From the NCBI GenBank assembly GCA_002395135.1, contig DGWC01000069.1, forward strand, positions 399 through 40,660: a stretch of 40,262 bases of DNA, in the 5' to 3' direction. How positions within the stretch are numbered: position 1 is the first letter of the stretch; each line of letters opens with the position of its first letter. The position numbers and the translations under genes were made by a program. The notes below the pieces were generated by a model. The model did no database searches, was not told where the DNA came from, and worked only from the letters and a program-made list of their open reading frames with translations. Shown piece after piece: positions 16,575 to 25,440 of the stretch. This stretch comes from Prevotella sp. UBA4268. GTDB lineage: Bacteria; Bacteroidota; Bacteroidia; Bacteroidales; Bacteroidaceae.

Positions 16575-17591
16575 ATGAAAAATTTAGATTGGTCAAGTCT
16601 GTCATTCGGCTATAGGCCTACAGACTACAACGTACGTTGTTATTATCGCGATGGTAAATGGGGTGAAATTGAGGTATGCTCAGACGAGTATATCAAATTG
16701 CACATGGCAGCCACATGCTTGCATTACGGCCAGGAGGCTTTCGAAGGACTGAAGGCTTACAGGTGTCCCGACGGAAAAGTGCGCTTGTTCCGCGTTGAAG
16801 AGAATGCTGCGCGCCTGCAGAGCACATGCCGTGGCATCATGATGCCTGAGGTGCCGACAGAACTGTTCGTGGAAATGGCTAAGAAAGTGGTGCGCTTGAA
16901 TCAGGAGTGGATACCTACTTACGAGAGCGGGGCAACCCTTTATCTGCGTCCGTTACTGATCGGAACGAGTGCTCAGGTGGGTGTTCATCCTTCAAAGGAG
17001 TATTTGTTCCTGATCTTTGTAACTCCCGTGGGACCATACTTCAAGGGTGGTTTCTCAAGCAATCCCTACGTCATTATCCGCGACTTTGACCGTTCAGCAC
17101 CGCTCGGAACAGGTAAATACAAGGTGGGCGGCAACTATGCAGCCAGTCTGTTTGCCAATAATCTGGCTCATGAAAAGGGATATGCCTGCGAGTTCTATCT
17201 CGATGCCAAGGAGAAGAAATATATGGACGAGTGTGGTGCCGCCAACTTCTTCGGTATCAAGAACAACACCTATGTCACTCCGAAATCAACAAGTATCTTG
17301 CCAAGTATCACGAACAAGAGTCTGATGCAGGTGGCAGAAGACCTGGGCATGAAGGTGGAACGCCGCCCGATACCTGAGGAAGAACTGGAGACATTCGAAG
17401 AGGCTGGTGCATGCGGAACGGCTGCCGTGATCAGTCCTATCTCATATATCGACGACCTGGACACTGGAAAGCGTTTTGACTTTGGCGAGAAACCGGGTCC
17501 GATGTCCAAGAAACTGTATGACACTTTGCGTGGCATTCAGTATGGCACAATAGAGGACAAGCACGGCTGGACAACTGTCGTGATAGAATAA
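16575..17591 (+). CDS. ilvE: Branched-chain amino acid aminotransferase
   Basis: This 338-aa class IV PLP enzyme interconverts leucine, isoleucine and valine with their 2-oxo acids. The eukaryote-like (type II) BCAT signature is clear: LHYGQEAFEGLKAYR, LYLRPLLIGTSAQVGVHPS, then GTGKYKVGGNYAAS, in which the lysine before VGGNYA (near residue 187) binds PLP, and later ECGAANFFGI and EEAGACGTAAVISPI. The start is set by the promoter. A DUF975 gene follows after 26 bp, so ilvE, the DUF975 gene and trmB may form one transcript. Confidence 0.95.
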   Translation: MKNLDWSSLSFGYRPTDYNVRCYYRDGKWGEIEVCSDEYIKLHMAATCLHYGQEAFEGLKAYRCPDGKVRLFRVEENAARLQSTCRGIMMPEVPTELFVEMAKKVVRLNQEWIPTYESGATLYLRPLLIGTSAQVGVHPSKEYLFLIFVTPVGPYFKGGFSSNPYVIIRDFDRSAPLGTGKYKVGGNYAASLFANNLAHEKGYACEFYLDAKEKKYMDECGAANFFGIKNNTYVTPKSTSILPSITNKSLMQVAEDLGMKVERRPIPEEELETFEEAGACGTAAVISPISYIDDLDTGKRFDFGEKPGPMSKKLYDTLRGIQYGTIEDKHGWTTVVIE

Positions 17592-17617
17592 TCATTAACA
17601 TATCATCATTCAGAAAC

Positions 17618-18238
17618 ATGGATTCAATACAAGGTTACAAGAACAGAGCGCTTGCATCGCTTGAGGGCAAGTGGGTGAATGGCGCAGTTGCTACGCTCAT
17701 ATCACTTTTGATTGCAGGGGTAATTGCCCCCACGGTATCGCCTGCGATGGGTGAGGTTGGCAGTTCTGTGTTCAGTGGTGTTTGGCAATTAATTACCCTT
17801 CCTCTGCTGTGGGGAGAGACAGTTTATTTCCTTCTTCTCATCCGCCAGGAAGACATTCGCTACGAAAGACTCTTCGACGGCTATAAGGATTTCGTGCGTA
17901 TTTTCCTTGCCAAGTTCCTGATAGGTATTTGCGTGTTTGTCGGAATCATCCTTTTCATCGTGCCGGGCGTGATTATCGCTCTGATGTTATCGATGACGGA
18001 TTATATCTTGAAAGACAATCCGGAGATCAGTTGCACAGATGCCATGAAGCAGAGTGCTGCCATGATGAAAGGCCACAAGGCGCAATTGTTCTGGCTCGAA
18101 CTGAGTTTCATCGGATGGGCTATCTTGTGCCTCTTGACATTGGGTATTGGATTCCTGTTCCTGGCGCCTTATTTTGACAGTGCTGTCGCTCACTTTTATG
18201 AAGACTTGAAAGCAGAAAGTGCTTTAGAGAATGAGTAA
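17618..18238 (+). CDS. DUF975-like integral membrane protein
   Basis: This 206-aa protein has about five hydrophobic segments, including [45 protein letters not shown], and [21 protein letters not shown]. The late part, with [22 protein letters not shown] followed by [13 protein letters not shown] and [15 protein letters not shown], matches the conserved pattern of DUF975 membrane proteins (Sxx-M-x-G-K, LSFIGW, PY-x5-A-x-FY). The function of the family is unknown. It overlaps trmB by 8 nt. Confidence 0.75.
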   Translation: MDSIQGYKNRALASLEGKWVNGAVATLISLLIAGVIAPTVSPAMGEVGSSVFSGVWQLITLPLLWGETVYFLLLIRQEDIRYERLFDGYKDFVRIFLAKFLIGICVFVGIILFIVPGVIIALMLSMTDYILKDNPEISCTDAMKQSAAMMKGHKAQLFWLELSFIGWAILCLLTLGIGFLFLAPYFDSAVAHFYEDLKAESALENE

Positions 18239-19001
18239 AGGAAAACTGGCGAAATTCGCCGATATGGAGCGTTACGAGAATGTGTTCCAGTACCCTTTTT
18301 CGGTAATGGAGCACATTCCTTTTACCATGCAGGGCCGGTGGCATGAGATGTATTTCCACAATCAGAACCCCATTGTGCTCGAGTTAGGATGCGGCAAAGG
18401 CGAGTATACTGTGGAACTGGCCAAACTCTATCCGGATATTAACTTCATCGGAGTAGACATCAAGGGGGCCAGAATGTGGACCGGAGCCACGCAGGCACTG
18501 AAGGAAGGGCTGAAAAACGTGGCATTCCTGCGCACGAACATCGAGATTATCGATCGCTTCTTTGCGGCCGATGAAGTGCAGGAAATATGGCTCACGTTCA
18601 GCGATCCCCAGATGAAGAATCCCCGAAAGCGGCTCACCAGCACGTTCTTCATGGAGCGCTATCGCCGTTTTCTGGCCGATGGCGGCATCATTCATCTGAA
18701 AACCGACAGCAATTTCCTGTTCACATATACTTCTTTTATGGTTGAAAAGAACCAGTTGCCGCTGCTTTTCCGTACCGAGGATTTGTATCACACGCAGGGC
18801 CTTGACCCGGATACGCAGAAAATATTATCTATTCAGACCTATTATGAAAGCATGTGGATTGAGCGCGGACTGAACATTAAATACATGAAGTTTGCGCTTC
18901 CGCACAAGGGAATGCTGGAAGAGCCCGACGTGGAAATCCCTCTTGACGACTATCGCAGTTACCGGCGCGACAAGAGAAGTTCCAAGACGACAGCCAAATG
19001 A
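18231..19001 (+). CDS. trmB: tRNA (guanine-N7-)-methyltransferase
   Basis: TrmB methylates G46 of tRNA to m7G using S-adenosylmethionine. The 256-aa protein has the SAM motif [15 protein letters not shown] near residue 45, [14 protein letters not shown], then [20 protein letters not shown], which corresponds to the family's WLTFPDPWPKKRHHKRRL substrate loop, and [14 protein letters not shown]. The proline-rich PDPWPK version is replaced here by [11 protein letters not shown], as commonly seen in Bacteroidetes homologues. The C-terminus is basic. A strong hairpin terminator follows directly. Confidence 0.92.
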   Translation: MSKGKLAKFADMERYENVFQYPFSVMEHIPFTMQGRWHEMYFHNQNPIVLELGCGKGEYTVELAKLYPDINFIGVDIKGARMWTGATQALKEGLKNVAFLRTNIEIIDRFFAADEVQEIWLTFSDPQMKNPRKRLTSTFFMERYRRFLADGGIIHLKTDSNFLFTYTSFMVEKNQLPLLFRTEDLYHTQGLDPDTQKILSIQTYYESMWIERGLNIKYMKFALPHKGMLEEPDVEIPLDDYRSYRRDKRSSKTTAK

Positions 19002-19014
19002 GAGAGAACTGAGC

Positions 19015-19062
19015 AAACGAAACGAGCGGCCTGCCAACATGCAAAGGTCGCTCGTTTCGTTT
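19015..19062. terminator. Bidirectional terminator between trmB and pntB
   Basis: AAACGAAACGAGCG (19015-19028) pairs perfectly with CGCTCGTTTCGTTT (19049-19062), and the stem extends three more pairs inward with one wobble. It lies between two convergent genes, with A-rich and T-rich flanks, so it can serve both strands. Confidence 0.85.
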
Positions 19063-19095
19063 ATTCACTTCGGTCTTCGTGGACAGATTGTTCTG

Positions 19096-20676
19096 TTATC
19101 TTATTTCAGAGATAATCTTCATCAACGTTTCCTTGGCATCGCCCAGTTCCAGGAACACACCGTTCTCACGGGTGTAGAGCGGATTCTCGACCCCTGCATA
19201 TCCGGGCTTCAAGTCGTAGTTGCAGATAATCACCTGCGGTGCGGCATCTACGTTGAGCACGGGCATGCCGTAGATGGGCGTTCCCTCGGCATTGCGTGCA
19301 GCGGGATTCAGCACGTCGTTGGCTCCAATCACTACCACTGCGTCGGCATTGGCGAAGTCATCGTTGATCTGCTCCATCTCGAAGAGTTTCTCGTATGGCA
19401 CATCAGCCTCTGCCAGCAATACGTTCATGTGGCCGGGCATGCGTCCTGCCACGGGGTGAATGGCAAATCGAACCTCTGCACCGCGCTGTTCCAGCAGGTC
19501 GGCAAGTTGCTTCACCTGATGCTGTGCCTGTGCCAATGCCATTCCATACCCAGGAACGATGATCACATTCTTTGCTTCGCTGAGCACTTTACCGGGCGTC
19601 GCTTCCTCGGCGGCAGCGTTTCCGTCTTTCTGTTCATGCTCTTCGATAATCTCTCCGAGGTTTTTTACTCTTGCTTCCAGATCCTTTACAATGTCTTCCA
19701 GATGCTTTATTTTTTCTTCAAGTATCATAACTCGTTGTTCTAATTGTTTTTGATATTCGTTTGTATTGTCTTGGTTCTCTTGTAGTGATGCTGCCTCTTG
19801 CTTCTTTTCGCCGGCATGTTTTTTCTTGGCGAGTGCCCCTCCCATGAGAATGCTCATCAGGCTTCGGTTCATGGCGCGGCACATAATCTGTGTAAGCAGA
19901 AGGCCGGATGCACCGACAATACCGCCTACGGCAACCAGGAAAATGTCGCTGATGGCCATACCGGCAATGGCTCCGGCAACGCCCGAAAGCGAATTGAGCA
20001 GTGAGATGGTGATGGGCATGTCAGCGCCGCCCACACGTACTGAAAAGTATAAACCAAAAAGCGTTGAGGCAATCACTGTGGCAAGCGTCAGCATCAGCAT
20101 TTCTTGACTGCCGTCAGCCTTTACTCCGCACAGTACACAACAGAGTGTAATCACCAGGAAGATGGCAGTGAGCAGCGAATGCCATGGCCACATGATGGGC
20201 TTCTGTGGCAGCATCCTGTGCAACTTGCCCGCTGCTACGAGGCTTCCTGTCAGTGTAATCATACCCACGGCTACTGCCAACAACGATGTCAATTGAACAA
20301 ATGGCTCGTAGCCGTTGCTATGGATTTCGGTCAATTGTTCTGAACTGAAACCGATGCCAGTGGCCGAAAGGGCGCCAACCAAGGCAGATGCACCGCCTCC
20401 GAGACCGTTGAACAGGGCAACGGTTTGCGGCATCTGAATCATTTTCACCCGTTTTGCCATGGTTCCACCAATCAGGGCACCGATGATGATAGATGGGTAA
20501 ATGGTCCACGCTGTGGCAACACCGCTGAAATAGAGTGTGGCAATAATGCCCAGCAGCATGGCAAGAGCGGAGAGCAGATTGCCGTTTACTGCCGTTTTCA
20601 CTTTGCTCATCATGGAAATGCCAGAGAGCACTATCAGCGACAAAACAATGCTGATGATAATCTGAATGGTATTCAT
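19096..20676 (-). CDS. pntB: NAD(P) transhydrogenase subunit beta, with a coiled-coil insertion
   Basis: PntB provides part of the proton channel and the NADP(H)-binding domain of the membrane transhydrogenase that makes NADPH from NADH using the proton gradient. Membrane helices occupy residues 1 to about 280 and contain FNGLGGGASALVGA and CRAMNRSLMSILMGG. Domain III has VIIVPGYGMALAQAQ, IHPVAGRMPGHMNVLLAEADVPY, INDDFANADAVVVIGANDVLNP and GYAGVENPLY. At 526 aa it is about 60 longer than E. coli PntB. The excess is a charged linker, residues about 283-360, whose centre is a heptad-repeat coiled coil (see the separate entry). Confidence 0.93.
   Translation of the reverse strand: MNTIQIIISIVLSLIVLSGISMMSKVKTAVNGNLLSALAMLLGIIATLYFSGVATAWTIYPSIIIGALIGGTMAKRVKMIQMPQTVALFNGLGGGASALVGALSATGIGFSSEQLTEIHSNGYEPFVQLTSLLAVAVGMITLTGSLVAAGKLHRMLPQKPIMWPWHSLLTAIFLVITLCCVLCGVKADGSQEMLMLTLATVIASTLFGLYFSVRVGGADMPITISLLNSLSGVAGAIAGMAISDIFLVAVGGIVGASGLLLTQIMCRAMNRSLMSILMGGALAKKKHAGEKKQEAASLQENQDNTNEYQKQLEQRVMILEEKIKHLEDIVKDLEARVKNLGEIIEEHEQKDGNAAAEEATPGKVLSEAKNVIIVPGYGMALAQAQHQVKQLADLLEQRGAEVRFAIHPVAGRMPGHMNVLLAEADVPYEKLFEMEQINDDFANADAVVVIGANDVLNPAARNAEGTPIYGMPVLNVDAAPQVIICNYDLKPGYAGVENPLYTRENGVFLELGDAKETLMKIISEIR
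19598..19830 (-). other. Coiled-coil linker inside PntB
   Basis: This segment encodes about 75 residues between the last membrane helix and domain III. It begins with basic KKKHAGEKKQ, continues through a Gln/Asn-rich part and then a heptad pattern, LEQRVMILEEKIKHLEDIV followed by KDLEARVKNLGEIIEEHEQ, and ends in the flexible DGNAAAEEATPG. Canonical PntB has only a short linker here. Confidence 0.75.
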
Positions 20677-20685
20677 AGCCTCTGG

Positions 20686-20979
20686 TTATTTCTTCTTGTT
20701 GAACATCCTGAGCATACGGTGAGTGACACCGAATCCTCCAAATACGTTGATAGTGGCCAGCACAATGGCAATGCAACCAATAGCCTGGACCACGAACCAC
20801 GTATCACTAAACAGGGCGTAACCTGTTGCGGTGATGGCACCGACAATGGTTACGCCTGAAAGAGCATTCATTCCCGACATGAGCGGTGTGTGCAAAAGGC
20901 TCGGCACATTCTTGATGATGAAATAGCCGGCAACCGTACAAACCACGAATACGGCAATGAGTATGAATGGATGAATCAT
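20686..20979 (-). CDS. pntAb: NAD(P) transhydrogenase subunit alpha, membrane part (alpha-2)
   Basis: This 97-aa protein corresponds to the C-terminal membrane part of E. coli PntA, encoded as a separate gene as in Rhodospirillum-type three-subunit enzymes. It has three hydrophobic helices and the conserved NVPSLLHTPLMSGMNALSG segment, then INVFGGFGVTHRMLRMF at the end. It lies 20 bp after pntAa and 9 bp before pntB, so the three form an operon. Confidence 0.93.
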   Translation of the reverse strand: MIHPFILIAVFVVCTVAGYFIIKNVPSLLHTPLMSGMNALSGVTIVGAITATGYALFSDTWFVVQAIGCIAIVLATINVFGGFGVTHRMLRMFNKKK

Positions 20980-20999
20980 ATCAATTCATTCGTTTTTGA

Positions 21000-22160
21000 T
21001 TAGGCAAGCCCCATGGCTTCGCGAGCACCAACGTGAACCAGTTCACCGTCGATACATACTAGACTCTTGGCAATGACTTCGTCGGTACGGTCAAGAACCA
21101 CCTTACCGTCTTTGACGAGATACTTCACAAGATTATAGAGGTTGTTGGCAAACATCCATGTAGAACTTGTAGGAAGCATGCCCGGAATGTTCTTTACACC
21201 CATCAATGTAACACCATATTTCTTCTCAATACCGCCGGCAGGTGTCAATTCGCAGTTACCGCCCTGGTCGATAGAGATGTCCACGATGACAGAACCGCGC
21301 TTCATACCCTTCACCATCTCCTCGGTAATGATGATTGGAGCCACCTTGCCAGGGATCAGTGCCGAGCAGAAAACGATGTCCATCTGCTGAATGGTCTCTT
21401 TCAGTTTCTCGCGTTCCACAATCAGAACATCGTCAGGAAGGCGTTTTGCATAGCCGCCTTCGCCTACGGCCAGTTCTGCGGGCACACCTGTTTCGGTGAT
21501 TTTTGCACCAAGACTGCCTGCATTTTCAGCAGCCATCGGACGGATATCTGCGGCATAAGTGATGGCACCCAGTCGCTTGGCTGTTGCCAAAGCCTGCAAA
21601 CCGGCAACACCCACACCGATAACCATCACCTTGGCAGGCTCAATGCGGCCTACAGCGGTGAACATCTGGGGCATGAAAGTGGTGAGATGGTCGGCTGCCA
21701 TGATGATTCCTTTATATCCTGCACATGTACTCATGGAGGTGAGAGCATCGAGATTCTGAGCGCGAGAGATACGAGGTATACCGTCAAGAGTAATAGCGGT
21801 AACGCCCTGCTTGGTGAGTTTCTTCACCATTTCGTGGTTCACGGGAGATGCCGGGTGAATGAATGTGATGAGCAACTGGCCTTTGTGCATCATCTCTACT
21901 TCGTGCTTGCCCAGTTTCTCATTGAAAAGCGGTTCCTTCACCTTAAGAATCATTTCTGCATTTTCATAGATTGTCTCTGGACCGTCAACCATTTTGGCAC
22001 CTGCCTTAACATAGTCTTCGTCATGATAGAGCGCTCCGTCACCGGCACTTTTCTCTACCCATACTTCAAAACCATCGTTAACGAACTTGCCTACTGTTTC
22101 AGGCGTTGCTGCTACACGAGCCTCGTCGTGCATGATTTCCTTTGGAATACCAATAATCAT
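21000..22160 (-). CDS. pntAa: NAD(P) transhydrogenase subunit alpha, NAD-binding part
   Basis: This 386-aa cytoplasmic subunit binds NAD(H) (domain I). It begins MIIGIPKEIMHDEARVAATP, typical of the alanine dehydrogenase/PNT N-terminal domain, and continues with the Rossmann motif VIGVGVAGLQALATAKRLGA and ADIRPMAAENAGSLGAK. KGSVIVDISIDQGGNCE corresponds to the GSVIVDLAAxxGGN motif, here as RGSVIVDISIDQGGN. The absence of any membrane helix and the separate pntAb gene show a split alpha subunit. It is the first gene of the pnt operon, with a -7 box about 45 bp upstream. Confidence 0.93.
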   Translation of the reverse strand: MIIGIPKEIMHDEARVAATPETVGKFVNDGFEVWVEKSAGDGALYHDEDYVKAGAKMVDGPETIYENAEMILKVKEPLFNEKLGKHEVEMMHKGQLLITFIHPASPVNHEMVKKLTKQGVTAITLDGIPRISRAQNLDALTSMSTCAGYKGIIMAADHLTTFMPQMFTAVGRIEPAKVMVIGVGVAGLQALATAKRLGAITYAADIRPMAAENAGSLGAKITETGVPAELAVGEGGYAKRLPDDVLIVEREKLKETIQQMDIVFCSALIPGKVAPIIITEEMVKGMKRGSVIVDISIDQGGNCELTPAGGIEKKYGVTLMGVKNIPGMLPTSSTWMFANNLYNLVKYLVKDGKVVLDRTDEVIAKSLVCIDGELVHVGAREAMGLA

Positions 22161-22202
22161 GATGTTAAATTGTTTAGGTTAAACTTGTTATTAAATCTGT
22201 GG

Positions 22203-22210
22203 CAAATATA
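22203..22210 (-). promoter_or_regulatory. -7 box for the pnt operon
   Basis: TATATTTG on the minus strand, 43-50 bp before the pntAa start, fits TAnnTTTG. A -33 TTTG at the right distance is not visible. Confidence 0.5.
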
Positions 22211-22316
22211 CAGATTTTTATCAATACATGGTTCATGTTTTGTAACTTTTATTAGTTGATTAACATCTTTTTAACCATTTATGAAACGCAATGCTTTACA
22301 AATTGTATTATTTGCC

Positions 22317-24629
22317 TTACAAATGAATGGGAAATATGGCTTTGACACCAATGTTTCTTCCCATATTGAAAACACCCATCCTGTCGGTTATCGGATTTGT
22401 TTCTGCATATTTCAGTCGGCTGAGGTGGTTCTGGTAGGCGCGATTGAAGATATTGTTGGCAAAAACGTAGATGGATGCCACCTTATGTCTATGGTTTAAG
22501 ATGTCTGTTCCAGCATTGATGTTGAACAAGGTGTATGAGGGCGTGGCCGTCTCTGTATCGTAAGCGGCATAGAAATGGTCTTGTCTGAGGTTGCAATCCA
22601 TCTCGATGCTCGCAAACGTATTGTTCAGCAGTTTGCCGTCGCGGATAAAGTCGTAGCGCAAGGTGGAAATCCATCGTGGTGCCGGTGTGAATGGCAGGTA
22701 TTTTTGCTCTTCGGCTTGATGAAGTTGTATGCTGTTGACGTATGAAAAGGTGTTTTCAAAGTGCAGAGGTTCCACCGGGTGTATGTCAATCATTGCTTCG
22801 GCTCCGAAGATTCTGGCATCGCCCGATTTGTATTTGAACGAGGGGATGCCGTCATAATACACGCCCACCTGCTTCTCAGCAAAGATATAGTTGTCTATGT
22901 GATTGGCAAAGCAGGCCAGTTGGGCTGAAACAACGGCCGAGGAGTAGTCGATTCCGGCATCAAACTGCCAACTGAACTCTGCCTGCAGGTCTTGGTTGCC
23001 TATCTCATACCTCAGTGTTCCTTCGTGTTCGCCGTTGCTGCCCAGTTCGCTCATGTTGGGTGCTCGGAAGCCTCTTGACAGGTTCAGGCGGACGTTCATC
23101 CTGTCATTGATGTTCCTGATGGCGCCAATGCTCCCTGTCAGTCCATTGAAATTGCGCGAAAAACGGCTGAAACGCATCTCGCCGTCATCCATCTGCTCAT
23201 GGCTGTTGAGATGTCTGTTGTCGTATCTGATACCTGCACTCACGTGCCATTTACCCAAATCGCGGCATGTCGTGGCAAAAACGCCGATGTCAAACAGATG
23301 ATAGGCTGGTATGAGAAACTCATCTCCGAGGTTTTCTGATTTCTGATACATTCCGTTTATGCCGAAAGCGCTCTTCCATCCATTCCATTCGGCCGACTGG
23401 TAATGTATGTCATAGTTCACGCTATGTAGTCTAAAATGCAGTCCGCTCTCGGTTTTGCTCTCTTCAAACTCCTCACGGCTGTTCTGCTGATAGCCAAGCA
23501 GCAGTTTCAGACTGCCGTCTCCGATATACAGGGAGTTATCCCAGACGGCCTTGTAATGCTTCACTTGCTGGAAAGGCAGCATCTTTCCGTAAGACTTTCT
23601 CTTTCCTTCGTATAGCAGATTGCCGGTGTTTTCGTCGCGTTCTCCTTCCACAATGCCGGGAGTGAGGTGGTAATACGAGAGTTTCAGATGAGAGAATCCC
23701 CAGTTGCGGTTCATGCCGAGCAGTCCGGAAAGTGCCTTTTCGCGGAAACGGCTGTTGCTCACATACCCATCGTATTTGTTCTTATAGTCGTGGGCCATTT
23801 TGTCGCTCCAGCGCCAGTTCCATACAAATCCGCTCTTGTTTCCTTCAAAATTCAGGGTATAGGCAAACAGCCCGTTGTTCGTCTGGTACTCCGTGGCTGC
23901 CTCTCCGGCCATTGTTCCCTTGGGCAGAATAGGCTCGTCGTGGAATATCAGCACACCTGCCATGGCATCAGAGCCGTATACCAGACTGGCAGGACCTTTC
24001 AGTATCTCTACCGAGTGCACACTTTGGCCGTCCACTTCGATGCCGTGTTCATCGCCCCATTGCTGTCCTTCCTGGCGGATACCGTTGTTGACAACCAATA
24101 TCCGGTTGTATCCCAAGCCGCGTATCACGGGCTTTGAGATGCCGCTGCCTGTGGTGATTTGCGCCACTCCCGGTTGTTTGGCAATGGCATCGATGATGTT
24201 TGTCGACGGAGTGGCTTGCAGTTCGCGCGATGTGACAATGCTCACCGGCGACGGCGAGTTCTTCATCAGTTCCGTTCCGGTCAGTCCTGTCACCACCACT
24301 TCGTTGATGGTGGCGTTGGCCTCTTCCATTACGAAGTCCATCTTCTCTGTTGTTCTCAGGTTGACATTGCGTACAATGGTTTGATGACCTACGTAACTCA
24401 CTTGTATCGTGGTCTGTATAGCGGGCAGCCCGCTTATGTAGTATTCTCCTTTTTCGTTGCTGATGGTTCCCTCTCTGAGTTCTGGGAAATAGATACTTAC
24501 TCCAATAAGCGGAGCATTGTCTATCTTGTCGGTCACTTTTCCCGACAATGATGCCTTGCCTGTCTTGGTGGCAGCCATTGATATAGCGCTGACACAAAGC
24601 AGCAAAGCGATGATATTTATTCTTTTCAT
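22317..24629 (-). CDS. TonB-dependent outer-membrane receptor, probably for a metal or metal complex
   Basis: This 770-aa receptor starts at the signal peptide MKRINIIALLLCVSAISMAA; the longer upstream ORF overlaps the next gene and lacks signal features. Next comes a carboxypeptidase-regulatory-like domain (LSGKVTDKIDNAPLIGVSIY through VSYVGHQTIV), then the plug with DAIAKQPGVAQITTGSG, KPVIRGLGYNRILVVNNGIR and VEILKGPASLVYGSDAMAGV, then the barrel. The plug loop GQQWGDEHGIEVD is His/Asp-containing. It ends in a strand finishing AIFPIHL. A His/Cys-rich small protein lies directly upstream in the same operon, which suggests copper or zinc uptake rather than glycan import. No SusD partner is present. 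Confidence 0.88.
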   Translation of the reverse strand: MKRINIIALLLCVSAISMAATKTGKASLSGKVTDKIDNAPLIGVSIYFPELREGTISNEKGEYYISGLPAIQTTIQVSYVGHQTIVRNVNLRTTEKMDFVMEEANATINEVVVTGLTGTELMKNSPSPVSIVTSRELQATPSTNIIDAIAKQPGVAQITTGSGISKPVIRGLGYNRILVVNNGIRQEGQQWGDEHGIEVDGQSVHSVEILKGPASLVYGSDAMAGVLIFHDEPILPKGTMAGEAATEYQTNNGLFAYTLNFEGNKSGFVWNWRWSDKMAHDYKNKYDGYVSNSRFREKALSGLLGMNRNWGFSHLKLSYYHLTPGIVEGERDENTGNLLYEGKRKSYGKMLPFQQVKHYKAVWDNSLYIGDGSLKLLLGYQQNSREEFEESKTESGLHFRLHSVNYDIHYQSAEWNGWKSAFGINGMYQKSENLGDEFLIPAYHLFDIGVFATTCRDLGKWHVSAGIRYDNRHLNSHEQMDDGEMRFSRFSRNFNGLTGSIGAIRNINDRMNVRLNLSRGFRAPNMSELGSNGEHEGTLRYEIGNQDLQAEFSWQFDAGIDYSSAVVSAQLACFANHIDNYIFAEKQVGVYYDGIPSFKYKSGDARIFGAEAMIDIHPVEPLHFENTFSYVNSIQLHQAEEQKYLPFTPAPRWISTLRYDFIRDGKLLNNTFASIEMDCNLRQDHFYAAYDTETATPSYTLFNINAGTDILNHRHKVASIYVFANNIFNRAYQNHLSRLKYAETNPITDRMGVFNMGRNIGVKAIFPIHL

Positions 24630-24715
24630 TGCTTTTACTTCCTTGTTAAATATAAATAATGTGGTTGCTGTTGGGTGATAGCGGTCTGTGACTGTATCAC
24701 GAAACACATTGAGAT

Positions 24716-25069
24716 TTATGCAAGGAATGTGGGCGGTGCGCGTAGTGAGATGCAAGACGTTTCGCGCTTCAGAATGCCTACCGTAGCGGTGGCGAAAACC
24801 GTCTTGCGCATGATTTGCAGCACGTTGACAACTGTCAACGAAGGCAGCAGATAGGGGATGATGCCCAGTTGGCACAGCAGACACTCGTCAACCGATAGCG
24901 ATTGTGATGATAAATGCCCGTCATGCGGTACATGATGAACGCATTCCACACAGGCGTCTTCATCCATTGCATCATCATGGTGACAATGCAAAGAAACGGC
25001 GATGAGCATGGTGATGAACACCGCCAATAGTATTTGGGCATATCGTTGCCTGCGCTTATTGAGTGCCAT
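24716..25069 (-). CDS. Small His/Cys-rich membrane-anchored protein
   Basis: This 117-aa protein has an N-terminal hydrophobic helix (residues 11-27) and then a cluster of likely metal ligands: HCHHDD at 28-33, CVECVHHVPHDGH at 40-52 and the CLLC pair at 63-66. A second hydrophobic stretch lies at about 68-85. The pattern resembles small DUF2946-like proteins found beside metal-linked TonB receptors, but the family assignment is tentative. Its gene precedes the TonB receptor by 86 bp and has its own -7 box, so it is probably the first gene of a metal acquisition operon. Confidence 0.7.
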   Translation of the reverse strand: MALNKRRQRYAQILLAVFITMLIAVSLHCHHDDAMDEDACVECVHHVPHDGHLSSQSLSVDECLLCQLGIIPYLLPSLTVVNVLQIMRKTVFATATVGILKRETSCISLRAPPTFLA

Positions 25070-25088
25070 TGCTGTTTTATAGACAATG

Positions 25089-25096
25089 CAAAAATA
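25089..25096 (-). promoter_or_regulatory. -7 box for the small His/Cys-rich gene and receptor
   Basis: TATTTTTG on the minus strand, 20 bp before the ATG at 25069, fits the TAnnTTTG consensus. No convincing -33 element is seen. Confidence 0.5.
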
Positions 25097-25330
25097 CGAA
25101 TTTCTTTTCTTTGATAAAGGTTCCTTTTTTGATTTTTAATGATTTATAACTTTATTGTGCTGAAAAAATATGCAGGATTTCTCGCCATCCAACAGCATGC
25201 GGGTAATCTGAAAAAACACGACAAAGTCCTGTTGCCGTTTTCCTTCAGAATAGAAATGGATTTCGGGCAAAACGGGCGAAGAAAACGCAAAAATATAAAG
25301 ATTCTTTATCGCAACACACTTTTCGACATT
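25097..25330. other. AT-rich intergenic stretch
   Basis: Nothing convincing is encoded here. A plus-strand ORF beginning at 25139 runs through this stretch and across the repeat array, but its composition is that of translated noncoding DNA. Confidence 0.5.
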
Positions 25331-25440
25331 CAAAACCTATGTTTTAACCCAGCAAAACCTATGTTTTCACTGCCCAATAACTATGGTTTTGCACCTCAAA
25401 AACTATGTTTTTGCAACCCAAAACCTATGCTTTTTTCAGC
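25331..25440 (+). repeat. Five-unit tandem array with exact 22-bp period
   Basis: Five contiguous 22-bp units start at 25331, 25353, 25375, 25397 and 25419. Each opens with CAA and carries a variant of CAAAACCTATGTTTT; the TATG core recurs at 25338, 25360, 25382, 25404 and 25426, exactly 22 bp apart. The last 6-7 bases of each unit vary. The core is nearly self-complementary. There are no unique spacers, so this is not a CRISPR array. Confidence 0.85.

Noticed and set aside
22317..24884. TonB receptor starting at 24884
   Set aside because: The extra 85 residues overlap the upstream gene in another frame and lack signal features; the signal peptide begins at 24629.
25331..25440. CRISPR array
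   Set aside because: The 22-bp units are contiguous, with no unique spacers of 30 bp or more, and no cas gene is in the window.
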